A stretch of 64,000 nt of DNA. Source: Raphanus sativus (Eukaryota; Streptophyta; Magnoliopsida; Brassicales; Brassicaceae). A program made the position numbers and the translations under genes. The notes under the pieces were generated by a model. The model saw only the letters and a program-made list of their open reading frames with translations. It was not told the DNA's origin and made no database searches. The stretch covers positions 30,107,288-30,171,287 of the forward strand of contig NC_079519.1 in the NCBI RefSeq assembly GCF_000801105.2. The letters run 5' to 3'. This document shows, piece by piece, positions 34,397 through 45,996 of the stretch (position 1 is the stretch's first letter; every line of letters begins with the position of its first letter).

Positions 34397-35798
34397 TCAG
34401 TTCAGAGAGTACTGGTCGAGGTAGCGATCCATAATAGCAGAGACTGTGCTGATAAACGCCTCTTCTGTCGTCTCTGGGGACACGATGGCCTCTGCATCAT
34501 AGATGATTTGTTCGATCACAGATTCTTTCTCTAGTGTTTCTCTGCACATAATGCTTCCGATGGCAAAAGGTGTGAGACCTTGTCCAGCACCTTTCTTGAG
34601 AAGCATGGTGGAGACGCGGAAGACACGGGCGCATGAAGACGGAATCTCCCAACCGTGGAATCTAAGAAGTTCAATATCTTGCTCAGCGTCCAAGGTTTTG
34701 ATGTATTCCAATGTCTCTGAAGAGTATGGCTCTTTTGCTTGAGGCCAGTATAGCCACTCGAATGTGCAGTCCTCAAACTGAACAAATAAGTTTGTTTTAG
34801 TCCAAATACTCAAAATATAAATCAGACCAAATGTAATCGCTTACCTTATTTGGAAAGCAATAGCCATGGTCGATAGGAGTAAGCACAATCTGACCATCAT
34901 TTCCATCTCGGCTAACCAGAATATTACCACCGTGACGGTCCGCATTAGCAAGCCTAATGTCTAGAACCGATATCTTGTGAACCTGATCAACTGGGAAGAC
35001 TCCGTATCCCATATCTTCACAAGTTCCAACGTTACTCACAAACATCTGCAACGAACCAATCTTTGCGTTCTCGTGAGAGAAACTATAACCATTAGGATGG
35101 TTGAAGTCTTTATGCAAGCATTTGACCATTGCTGTTGGAGGAACTCCAGAGAAACCGGGTTGGTCACTAGAAAAAGTTCGTGGTCCGGTCATGGGATAGT
35201 CCAATATGTACGCTGCTACTTCTCTAAAAGCTCCTTCACCAACCTGTGTGCCTTTCTTAAGTCCTTCCCCGTCGATTGAAAGAGGTTGTCCGTGGGGATT
35301 GTTCACAGCCATTGGTTCCTCGTCAATGGGTTTGAAGACGGATACGTACTTGTGTCCGGATTGATCTTGCATGAAGTAAGCTCCCCCTGATCCATCAGAT
35401 GATTTGATAGGGGCGTTTCCTTTCTCTAACCCCTCTATAGTTGAGCTGATAAGCTCTTTGAGAAGTGAAGTCAGTTCAATCTCACGGTTAACAACAAGAG
35501 GCTCCACAAAGAAATCTTAGATGGATTTTTAATCAGCAAGTGAATCACATTCTCTCCGTTTTTACAGAGATCAGTGATGACGAGTCTCTGCTCATCATCT
35601 AGCTCTTCACCATCCAACGTGAGTCCATGATCCCATGCACTACTCCCGAGCTCGCTTAACTTCTGCTTCACGTAACCAACGCTTCTACTCCTCTCGACAA
35701 AGAGCTCAACCACCTTTCCACCAAAGGTCTTCAAACAGATGGCTTGGAGATCAGAAAGCTTGATAACCAAATGCAACAGCTTCTCATTCGCGGGAACA
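34397..35798 (-). pseudogene. Truncated, frameshifted copy of the PI4KG3-like gene
   Basis: Paralogous to 45997-47640 in sequence, exon structure and 3' flank. Exon 2 is 34777-34397 and exon 1 runs from 35798 to 34845. The first ubiquitin-like domain and the start are missing: similarity stops at about 35798, where the repeat upstream of lipase C begins. Near 35517 one base is missing relative to the intact copy, which breaks the frame between the second ubiquitin-like domain and the kinase domain; 3 bases are also added near 35575. Downstream the kinase part remains fully open from an internal ATG at 35507 (MEPLVVNREIEL), 347 residues with NADRHGGN and DHG motifs. Expression is unknown. Confidence 0.88.
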
Positions 35799-37600
35799 AA
35801 AATGAGGCTTGTGCCTAGACCTTGTTGATTCAGATTTTGATATTATGTTCATAAATCTCATTTGAATTTTATTAATTACCAGGTCAGATTTGCTTCGTTT
35901 TTTTCCAGGTTCGCTTCGGTCTTTTCCGGGTTCACTTCGGATCAAATTGTAACTAATATCTAAAACTGTTCAAAATATTTTTAAATTTGAAAAATTGACA
36001 AAAAAATCTAAAAATATATAAATTATTCATAAATATAATTAAAAATTAGTTAAACTATCTAAACTAACTAAAAAGTATTCAATATAACAAATAGAATGAA
36101 TTACAAAAATGTTTCGAATAATATAATACAGTTATCTTATCATATATAAAAACATTAACATATTTAATTAATTTCGAATATTTTTGAATTCTATTTCGGA
36201 TTTCGGCTCGGTTCGGGTTATAACTAAACCCGAAAATATTAAGCTTATAAGTCTTATTCAAATATTTTATATAAAGATTTGAATCCAGTTTCAACTTTTT
36301 TCGGTTTGGATTTAAATAGGTGCTTCGGGGTAAAAACGTTCAGGTCTACTTGCGCCTGACTATTACCAACCATGTCTAAATGAAGACGCGTTAGACCGGA
36401 GGCTTAAGAATCATAGGAAAGAAATGGTTAAAAATGTGTTATGGATTTTGAAACATTTGAATGCCCATGAGTTTGGGCCCATTCGGCTCTTTATTACCTA
36501 GTGAAATCTATAATTCAAATTATTAGTTTGGGAAATTTTCCAAAGAACTCATATATCATTGGGGAAATAATATGGGTTGCAAGACTTGGGAATGGATAAT
36601 GAAGTCAACCCAAAGATCAAATCAAAACATGCATAGCATGCATTTTTGACCATTACCTAGCTCTTTCACTCAATCAAGCGAGTATACCAGCTCATGCGAA
36701 AGATAGTAGAAACATCCCACATTCGAATGATACATTGCATTGTCCTTTATATTATTTACATGAATTATACGCAATGTTTAAAAGTTTCCACAAACTGACT
36801 TATTGATATATGATACAAGTGGAAACATCCTTCGTTTGTGCCCACGCGGATAGGATAGGATAGGACTGGAAATGAAGAGAAGGGATGAAAATGAACCTTT
36901 TGCATAATACAGCCAACGGTTTTTAATTAGATGGCCAATATCTTTCAGTCAACCAAAATGGTAGCACTCTTAAGTCTTTAGCGATAGCATTTATATTTGG
37001 GAATTGGGAATATGCCGTCGATGACTTGCTCTATTATTCAGGAATATGACATCGTCAGAGTCGACGTGCTCTCTATCGATTCATATGCATTTAAGGTAGT
37101 CTTCGTATTCACTTCATAATTTACTCCAAAACTAGAGTGGGAAATAGAATATGAATAAAAAATAAAATATTATCCCATTATGGAGTATTATAAAGTAAAA
37201 ATAGAAATACTCTTAAAAATTTATGCTTTTATTTTTTTCCTATTCAATTTATCACTCTATTTTAAAGTAAAATATCGAGTTTGGATGGAGATATTCTTAC
37301 ACTCAAAAAACTTGTTTGAATTTTTAATTATTATTTAGAAATAATTTCTAACTCATTTATATATTTTTCAAAAATAAAGAAGCTCCAATATATGTTTTTA
37401 TAATAATTTATTTATTTTGGGAAGAAAATATAATACAATGCTATTTCATTTATAACAAAAGATAAAATAGAATTCATCTATACTTGTTCTAAAAGACGGG
37501 ATCTATAATTTACAAACATACATTAGACAAAACATATATGTATTATAGAATTTATTAATTTAGAGAAAAATATAGACGTAAGTTGGAGATGAAACTAGTC
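35799..37600. other. Left part of the duplicated lipase C block
   Basis: 35830-36345 matches the repeat upstream of lipase A (16040-16570). 36350-37585 matches 16580-17735. No gene is supported; short frames such as 36294-36079 on the minus strand are chance. Confidence 0.6.
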
Positions 37601-37630
37601 AAAATGGTATAAACATAATAGGAAAAAATC

Positions 37631-37870
37631 ACTCCATCCGTTTCAGTTGAATTGTCTTTCTAGAATAAAATGTTCGTTTCAAAATAAACGTGATTTTAAA
37701 ATTTTAATGCAAAATTTATTAATAATATTATTCAGTTTATTTTTTTATTGGTTGAAAATATGGTTAGGTGTATAGGTAACAATGTTTTATTTTTAGAAAC
37801 ATGTAAAATTAAATATTTTTAATCTGTTTGAATAAACATAAAACGACAATTAAAATAAAACCGATGGAGT
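37631..37870. mobile_element. Short inverted-repeat MITE in copy 1
   Basis: Left tip actccatccgtttca; right tip, reversed, actccatcggttttat. Typical of the 'ctccatccgtttc' mariner/Stowaway-like MITEs of plants. Absent from the lipase A promoter. Confidence 0.65.
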
Positions 37871-38450
37871 GATAAACAATCTACTCAATTGGTATGCTCA
37901 TCACCCCAAAAATAACTCACTTACTGTCATGATTACCCTCGTTACCCTAAAACGAGTTTGTGATTCAGTTTTCTTAAGGGAAATAACACATATATAAACT
38001 TGTGTTCCACATCTCATAAAATTAATTTAGATTTTAAAAATAGTATAAATTATCATGTAATACTTGCTCACCCTAAGTTAACTACAAATTAATTCAAATA
38101 CTATGTTCGGATTCTCCAATCCAAATAATTTTTTTTTTTAAGTTCCCACTAGAAAGAATTGTAATTATTATGTTATGAGTTTCTACCAACACTTAAACAT
38201 CTTAAAATAGTTGCTATTTTTTAATCCAAAACTTGTATTTATGCGATATGTGAGAAATTTCCTCTTTGTTAAAGACAGGTTGCTTTCTTGACATTTCCTC
38301 TGCATGTGCTTTCCTAGAAGGACTATTATCTTCAACCAAAACAAAGTTCAACTAAATTTGGTTGATTTTAGGTCTCACATTTAGTAGTAAACTTTTTTTA
38401 TAAATAAGAAATACTTTCTTCAAAATGGTATAAACATAATAGGAAAAATC

Positions 38451-38688
38451 ACTCCATCCGTTTCAGTTGAATTGTCTTTGTAGAATAAAATATTCGTTTA
38501 AAAATAAACGCGATTTTAAAATTTTAATGCAAAATTTATTAATAATATTTTTCAATTTATTTTTTATTAGTTGAAATATGGTTAGATGTATAGGTAACAA
38601 TGTTTTATTTTTAAAAACATGTGAAATTAAATATTTTTAATCTGTTTGAATAAACACAAAACGATAATTAAAATGAAACCAATGGAGT
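38451..38688. mobile_element. The same MITE in copy 2
   Basis: Duplicate of the element at 37631-37870, copied together with the promoter. Its right tip is aaaccaatggagt. Confidence 0.65.
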
Positions 38689-39679
38689 AATAAACAATCT
38701 ACTCAATTGGTATGCTCATCACCCCAAAAATAACTCACTTACTGTCATGATTACCCTTGTTACCCTAAAACGAGTTTGTGATTCAGTTTTCTTAAGAGAA
38801 ATAACACACATATAAACTTGTGTTCCAAATCTCATAAAATTAATTTAGATTTTAAAAATAGTATAAATTATCATGTAATACTTGCTCACCCTAAGTTAGC
38901 TACAAATTAAATTCAAATACTATGTTCGGATTCTCCAATCCAAATATATTTTTTTAAAAGTTCCCACTAGAAAGAATTTTAATTATTCTGTTATGAGTTT
39001 CTGCCAACACTTAAACATTTTAAAATAGTTGCTATTTTTAATCCAAAACTTGTATTTATGCGATATGTGAGAAATTTCCTCTTTGTTAAAGACAGGTTGC
39101 TTCCTTGACATTTCCTCTGCATGTGCTTTCCTAGAAGGACTATTATCTTCAACCAAAACAAAGTTCAACTAAATTTGGTTGATTTTAGGTCTCACATTTA
39201 GTAGTAAACTTGTTTTATAAATAAGAAATACTTTCTTCAACCTGTGATCTCATATCTCATCAAATCTGGTTAAAGTTTATTCTGATCTACCTCGAGAGAA
39301 AAAGGTATGTTCAGTTTCTTTTAATTTAAATCTCACTAACTTTTGGATATTAATTTATTCAGACATAAAATCCACCAAATTAAGTTTAATATTTGGCCAA
39401 GTTTTTCTAAATCGAAACTGGTTGTCTAATAGTGTAGTTTGCATTTTCTGCGTTTGTTTTCCTGTTTCCAACAATGATATATATGGTTTACTAAGAATAT
39501 GATAGAACATGTCCCACGGTTTAGGCCGGACAGGGTTGCATCAGAATACATGGTGAAGATGATGTATATATTGTTTTGCATAGACCTAAATTAATTTGTA
39601 CTACAATTTGCATTTTGTTCATCACCGTTTGGATTAAGACTAGTTTTGTATGTAATTGGAAAGAAGAAGAAGAAGAAGA

Positions 39680-42600
39680 ATGGGAGGAGGAGCGAGGGGT
39701 TCAAAGAACTCTAATCCCAAGCATCTTCCATACATTGATTGGTACAATTTTATTTTTTGATTTCCTATACTACGAATATTGATGGTGCAGAAGCTAATTT
39801 TATCTTGTTATCTAGCAAAGTTTCAATGTTCTCATACACACAATTCTAAATATGCATATGTTTACGGGTGCACGTACTCCTGATTTAATAAGCTGGCTCC
39901 GCCCCTGTTAATACTAATATATAGTTGCCTTGTTTTTAATAGGTCAGACTCCTACCATCGAACCGTAGTGATGTCAAGTTTGATACAGGGAGTCTACTTA
40001 TTGCAACAGGAAAAGCAAGTGAACCCACTAACCAACCGCTGGTGGGAATCCTTCGGTTTCTCTTTAGCCACGATCTTGATCAACCAAGATGATGGATCCA
40101 TATACGGCGCCGTTTTCGAGAATAACAAATACCAGAATGAACATTATTCTGAAATGCGTCCGCGTTCCGTCATTGCCTTTCGCGGCACGCTTCTTAAATC
40201 AGAAACTTGGTATTCTGATGTGAAAGAAGGCATGCGATGCTTTTTCAACAACCTTAATAAAGGCAGTAGGTTTCAACAAGCCACACAAGCAGTCAAAAAT
40301 GTACTGGAGAAACACCCTACCGAGACAACATCTGTCTGGTTAGCTGGACACTCTCTGGGAGCAGGTATAGCGCTGATGGTCGGGAGGACCTTGGCGAAAG
40401 ATAGATTCCCCCTCAAAACCTTCGCATTCAACCCGCCCATCTTGCTTAGCTCTCTAGGCATAATACCTAATATTGATGTGTTTAAAGGCATGTTTCTCTT
40501 CGCTGAGAGTTGCATCAAAGTGGCCGTGGTCGCTTATCAACAGGTAAATAATACTTCATCTGTTTCTAAAAAATGTCTATTAATTGATTATAAATGTATT
40601 ATTTTCTTCCATTAATTATTTTCTATAACTTTAAACAAATAGTATTTGAATAAGTGTTCTTCTTTCTTGAAATTTACAGTTCGTCCCTATTAGAACATCT
40701 TCAACCTTTATATTTGTCTCTATAATATATTATCTAGAGTTGTCCAAAAAAAATATTATCTAGAGTAAAAAATATTTTATCCCACATTTATTTTATTCTC
40801 TAAAATAGTGTTTGCTATTTGAATCTCTATTTATAGAATAAGAAATAGCATTTTTGTATTTTAACTCTATATTTAAAAATGACTATTTTAAAGAAATACA
40901 TTGGAGGTAAATCACATATCTATTTTTTTTTCACCAAAGCAAATCGCATCTCTATTACAAAAAAATAGCAAAATACATTCTAATACAGTTTGCATAGAAA
41001 ATGCATAACATAAAGCTTTTTGAACCAACTTTTATTTTGAAATATTTATCTTTTTCTGAGAAAAAAATATATATCTTTTAGCAAAGAAGAGATTATAATC
41101 TTGGTATAAACAGGGGGATCTCGTTGTTGAAAATGCACTTTCGTTTTTTTTTTCAAAAACCATGTTGATATTTAACTTGTTAAACCATAAACTAAAACAA
41201 TGAAGCAGATTGTTTAGCAAAGAGAGAATTGGCAGATAATGTTGTAGCAATGGCTATTACCTAACTTGCTTAAGCATCTATTATATTAAAAGAGAAGTCA
41301 TGACTTCTCATCCATGTGTGATATTTAATTAAATGGACCATTACTAGAAATTACAACTTATTCATTCATTAATGATATACATAGACATATTTGTTTCATT
41401 AATATATTATAAATAGATATTCCTAGATTTTCTCTTAATTACATCCAAATAAAATCTTTTCAAATCTATTTATTTACTATATAAATATATATTCGTATTT
41501 ATTTAAAATATTAATGTTATAATTCGTTTTTCACTTTAAAAATCTTTTAAATATTTAATTAATTTCGTAATTAATAATAGACTAGATGTATATTTTATTT
41601 TTATTAAAATAAACATTTTTAAGTATCTAATTAATTTTGTAATTATATTAAACCCATGTACAATTTTGTATTATTTTGTGATATAAATTTATAAAATATT
41701 TTCAATTAAATCTTTGATCTCTAAAAATTAAGATTTGTTAATATTTGTATCACATAATTGAAAAATAGATCATCAATATGAACAATAGGTCTACAAAGCT
41801 ATTTTAAAAGTGCATTCAGTTTCTATTTTAAGTGCTACTAGATCTTGACCCGTGCGACCGCACGGGTATTAATTTTCAGTTTTAGTTTTTGTTTATTTAT
41901 ACTAAATAGTATATTTATAATATTTGATCGTTTTATATTGACTAAGCTAGGGATGGGTATTTGGATATCCACTCAAATTCGGTTAAAATCTATTCGGGTT
42001 TGAGATTTTCGAGTTTAAAGATTCTAGCTCTTTTCGGGTATTTATAAACTTTGGTTCCGGTTGGATTTGGAACTTTTCGGGTTTGATAAACCGTTTAAAC
42101 TATTTTTAAATTTTCAAAATTTATATATCTTTAAATATCCTTAAATCTAAAAAAATATAACATGTAAATTTGAGTAATGTAAGTTAAAGTACCTAAATTA
42201 AAATTTAAAATAGGTTTAACTTGAATATTTGGATGAAGAATAAATATATATTTTAAGTATTTTTTGTGTTTTGATTATTGTTTATCTACTTTAGATGTTT
42301 ACTTTTGATTATTTTTTATATTTCAAATATTTTAAACAACTTAAAATAGCTTATATCTTGGATATTAACTCGAAAAATAGCTAAAATAGTGAAGTATATA
42401 AATATGATTTAAATACATTCGAATATCCGAAATATTTTGTTCAGATAAGGTTTGGTTATGGTTTTCTAGATACCAAATGGTAAATCCTTTTGGATATTAT
42501 CTAATTTCGTTTCAAATTTGGTAATATTTTTTTCGTTCAGATTTGTTAAATGAATAGTTGATATTATAATTTCCATGAATTGTTTGTCCAATAAAAATGT

Positions 42601-43943
42601 ATTTTTTTTTTAATTTGACATTGATTTAATTGAGAATTTAATGAAGTGTATTTAATTCAAATTTAATTTTAGAAAACAGATTAATGTAAGTGGAAAAGAC
42701 AAAATATTAAAATAGGAAATATTATTTAATTGTGTATTTAATTCAAATTTAATTTTGGAAAACATATTAATCAAAGTGGAAAAGACAACATTAAAATAGG
42801 AAATATTATTTAATGTCAGTGGCATGGAAGTGTAAATAACACTGAAAACTAACAATATTTTTATATGTGTACTTCTGTTTTAATAAAGTAGATTTTAAAT
42901 GTTATTAAATATAATAGATGGTTTTATTTCATACTTTGATAATAGAAGTATATGACTGTTTTGTTTACAAAAATATAATCAAGTTTTTTATATAAACCAT
43001 ATTCATATACTATTCATTAATGTGATTGTTTTGTATCTTTTATCTTGTGCAATTTTGAAAATGCAATAGATATTATACCAATTTTTGTCATTAGCATAAA
43101 TTACATTTATTCAGTTAAATATTTAAATCATACAATAATTCGATTAATATATATGTATGATCAAAACCTAAAATACAAGTATACTTTTAAGGAAATTAAT
43201 ATCTAGGTTAATATTAATTTGAATGGATTTTATCGTAAATATCAAAGAATGTAATATTTTAATTAGTGTTCATGTTTTAATAAGAGAAATATCACTAATA
43301 ATTTGAAACAAAAATAAATAAATTACTGCATGCAAGCTATAAAATTGTTATATTTGAAAATGCTATAAACTATTAATAATTTGGTAAATATTAAAATTAT
43401 ATATCACTAATGTAAACTAGATAGTTACATGTATAAAAATGAAAATAATTATCCGCACGGTTGTGCGGGTCGAGATCTAGTTTAATATAAGTTTGTGTTT
43501 CAGAAAAAAAAAACCATAAACTAAAACAACTAAATTTAATATTCTCTTAATAGTTTCCTTTATTTTTTTCTTTTTTTCTTTGAGTATTACAGACTCAAGA
43601 AGACGATCCAAGATTAGCAGCGTGGACACCTTACTTATATGTGAACCCATCAGATGGATTCTGTTCAGAATGCATTGATATTTTCAAATACAAAACATTC
43701 ATGGCATGTATCGGATTAGGCAAATTTGAGAGAATCAGTGCTTCAATCTCTCTTAGGTGTCTAACTTTCGGAATAGAAAGCGGAGAACCTATTCTACTTC
43801 TTTCGTCAGCCGATATGTTAGTAAACATGAACAAATCTGATGTTGAGACATCTAATGTGCTTGAGAAGCCGTTGAAGAAGGCTCATGGACTTGAGCAATG
43901 GTGGGAGACAGCAAATTGGAAAATCTACAACCTTAGACCATAA
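39680..43943 (+). CDS. Class-3-lipase-like alpha/beta hydrolase, lipase C, complete, with a very long intron
   Basis: Exons 39680-39741, 39943-40543 and 43593-43943 join to 337 residues, all GT-AG. Start MGGGARGSKNSNPKHLP; WWESFGFSL, SIYGAVFEN, AFRGT and GHSLG (156-160, serine 158) are present. It is closest to lipase A but shorter at the C-terminus: the segment around the WYK and NPALRENW parts of A is lost and the protein ends YNLRP. Intron 2 is 3049 bp against 693 bp in A, nearly all due to nested Helitrons. Some substitutions flank the active site (RTLAKDRF in place of KTMTKRGF). Predicted esterase of unknown substrate. Confidence 0.9.
40727..40766 (+). mobile_element. Micro-retroposon footprint 11, lipase C intron 2
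   Basis: The 14-bp sequence atattatctagagt occurs at 40727-40740 and 40753-40766, around tgtccaaaaaaa (12 nt). The equivalent region of lipase A has no duplication, but it is too diverged to call a clean empty site. Confidence 0.7.
41277..43480 (+). mobile_element. Helitron in lipase C intron 2, with an empty site in lipase A
   Basis: Begins TCTATTATATTAAAAGAGAA after 'gca' and ends ccgcacggttgtgcgg (hairpin) gtcgagatctag before 'tttaatataag'. Lipase A intron 2 reads gagca directly followed by tttaatataag (about 19940), the uninterrupted A/T target. Total 2204 bp including a nested element. No helicase ORF. Confidence 0.92.
41838..42892 (-). mobile_element. Second Helitron nested in reverse orientation
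   Basis: On the minus strand it begins TCTACTTTATTAAAACAGAA (at 42892) and ends ...cccgtgcggtcgcacggg hairpin, tcaagatctag (at 41838), followed by T. Length is 1055 bp. It is related to the Helitron at 32856-33940. Confidence 0.88.
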
Positions 43944-45996
43944 GCCTCGTATGGACTAAAGTCAACATCCTCCCACCCCTTTTCGATAATATTGGTTTGT
44001 TAAATGTCTTTTCCATCTGTTCAGATCATCATCCACGGGCTTGGGTACCCTTTTTTCTTTTGTCATCATTTGAAACAAATTCTATAAATACTCTGTGAAC
44101 TAAAATGGGATCTCTTTTTCTATGTGAACGACATAAGGCAGTTTGGAAACCTTCTATCTACCTTAGTTAGGTTTCTTCTACCTTTCTAATGCTGTTGTTC
44201 TCCATATGTGTGTGTGAATGTAAAAGCTATTTAACTTATTTTGTTTTGTGGTCAACCTCTTTGAATTAATGCTACTATACTGAGAAATGTTTAAACTTTT
44301 TATGCATAAAGTAAGAAGTTATTTTTAAAAAAATTTAAATTTCTTCTTTTTTCTTTCTTAAGACTAGAATAACACATAGAATACAAATAATCAGAACGAA
44401 AAAAGAAACTAATTATGCTTATACTAAAATTATATATATTTCGTACTTCATGACTTGATAAAATAGAATACTTTACAAGTTACAACTTAGTGATAAAGTA
44501 TATTTACATAGAGATATTTAAAAGCGAATAATCTTATTCCATCAAGGGCATAATAATATTATTATAATATACATTTCAAGATAAATGATTCTATATGCAT
44601 AACTGTTACTAAATATTATGGAAGCCCATTAATCGAACAGTTTGACTAAAAGTTTATTAGTGGTTTACACGATGCAATCAGACATAAATCTTTATAATAC
44701 ATGTAAAATTGTTGGATGTAGAATCGCCAGAATATTTCTCAAATCTTGTAATAATTATATACGGCACTAAAAATATGATTTCTAATAATGCGTAGATTTT
44801 TATTTCTACAGATTTTAGATTGATATGTTAAGTGCATAATGTGTATTTTATATATTTTTAGATTATTATTATTTAGTTAGATCACGTATTCTAAACATAG
44901 TAAATTCAATAAAAAAATGGATTTCACTTTTTATTTTGTAGAATGTCAATTTTATTTTATGTAGAACAAAATATGAAATTATGATTTAAATATTTTTATA
45001 ACTGAAAAAAATATCACTAAGTTGATATAGGTATTTCATCAGTAGTTATTATTTTTGAATTTTTTTTTGTTTGTAAAACTATTTATTTAATTTATTTTCG
45101 AAAATACTAAAAAGGCATTAGAAGCAAAAAAAATAGTAATAGAAATTAATCTAATGAAGCATAGTGTTATCATTTTTGCTTAAAAAACAATTTTCTCTAC
45201 TTTTTGTTGTTGTTAAATATGCATGCATGCAGGATGCAGCATGCATCATGCATGTTACTGACTTCAAATAAAAACCAACAAAATAGAGTAAGCATATGTG
45301 TAAGTTTCGATGGGAAATTTCATTGTTGTTGGACTCAATATCTAGGTTATTCGTTCAAATTTTAGCAAGATCTAAATTATTTACAGGGCTAAGAAAATTT
45401 GTTAATGAAACTAGCACCTTTGATACCTTATTTGTATGTAAATAAGGTGTCCACCAAATACTAATGGTGGGATCGGATCCTTTGTTCACCATTATGTCGC
45501 ACCAGTTTGATCAATGACATTCACTCTTTTGTTTGCTTCAAAATGCTAGAAATCTTTTGAGTTTTTCGTCTTTCAATTTTCATTTTTATGTTATAGTCTG
45601 TAACAGATCCATTTTCTGCAGGAGTATATATTTGAAGGAAAAGATAAGTAAAACAGAGTCAAATAATATTAACATATATGAATTGCGACAAATTTTGAAC
45701 CCGTGGTATAGTAAATATGTAAGTGACTTGTTCATCATCCACTATGGTATTTTGAAACCGTAGTATAATATATTTATATGTAAAAGACTTGTTCATCATC
45801 CAGAACTGAAATAAGTAACACATGAAGGTTATCAAACCCAACAAACCACAGAAGCATGACGATTCTATAAACCCAATCATCATTACCAAATCACTGTTTC
45901 CAAAAGCTAAGATTGAGTCCAAAGAGCGTGACGCTTATTTATTGTTATGGACACCGAATATACAGTCATGAGTGGAATCTTGGGGTTGTGATATTT
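43944..45996. other. Intergenic region between lipase C and PI4KG3
   Basis: 43957-44560 is collinear with the lipase A 3' flank. 45790-45996 matches the 3' flank of the PI4K pseudogene. The middle is AT-rich with no gene. A cluster of catgcatg-type palindromes lies at 45220-45255. Confidence 0.6.
45220..45255. promoter_or_regulatory. Cluster of overlapping RY-type (CATGCA) palindromes
   Basis: The run atgcatgcatgcagg, then gcagcatgcatcatgcatg, contains several CATGCA/TGCATG units. RY elements bind B3-domain factors in seed promoters, but no gene starts nearby, so function is doubtful. Confidence 0.25.

Larger units (their letters stand above)
37601..39239. repeat. Direct tandem duplication (about 820 bp twice) upstream of lipase C
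   Basis: Copy 1 is 37601-38421 and copy 2 is 38422-39239; both start aaaatggtataaacataata and end taagaaatactttcttc. They are close to identical with scattered substitutions. Each holds a MITE and a copy of the proximal lipase promoter, so lipase C has two promoter copies in tandem. Lipases A and B have one. Confidence 0.92.

Noticed and set aside
34397..35798. Treating the truncated PI4K copy as a second working gene
   Set aside because: The start and first domain are missing and the frame is broken. Only the kinase part is open, so it is listed as a pseudogene with a note.
40909..40956. A further possible micro-insertion in lipase C intron 2
   Set aside because: The two repeats have two mismatches, and part of the insert (caaagc) also precedes the single copy in lipase A, so the boundaries are ambiguous.
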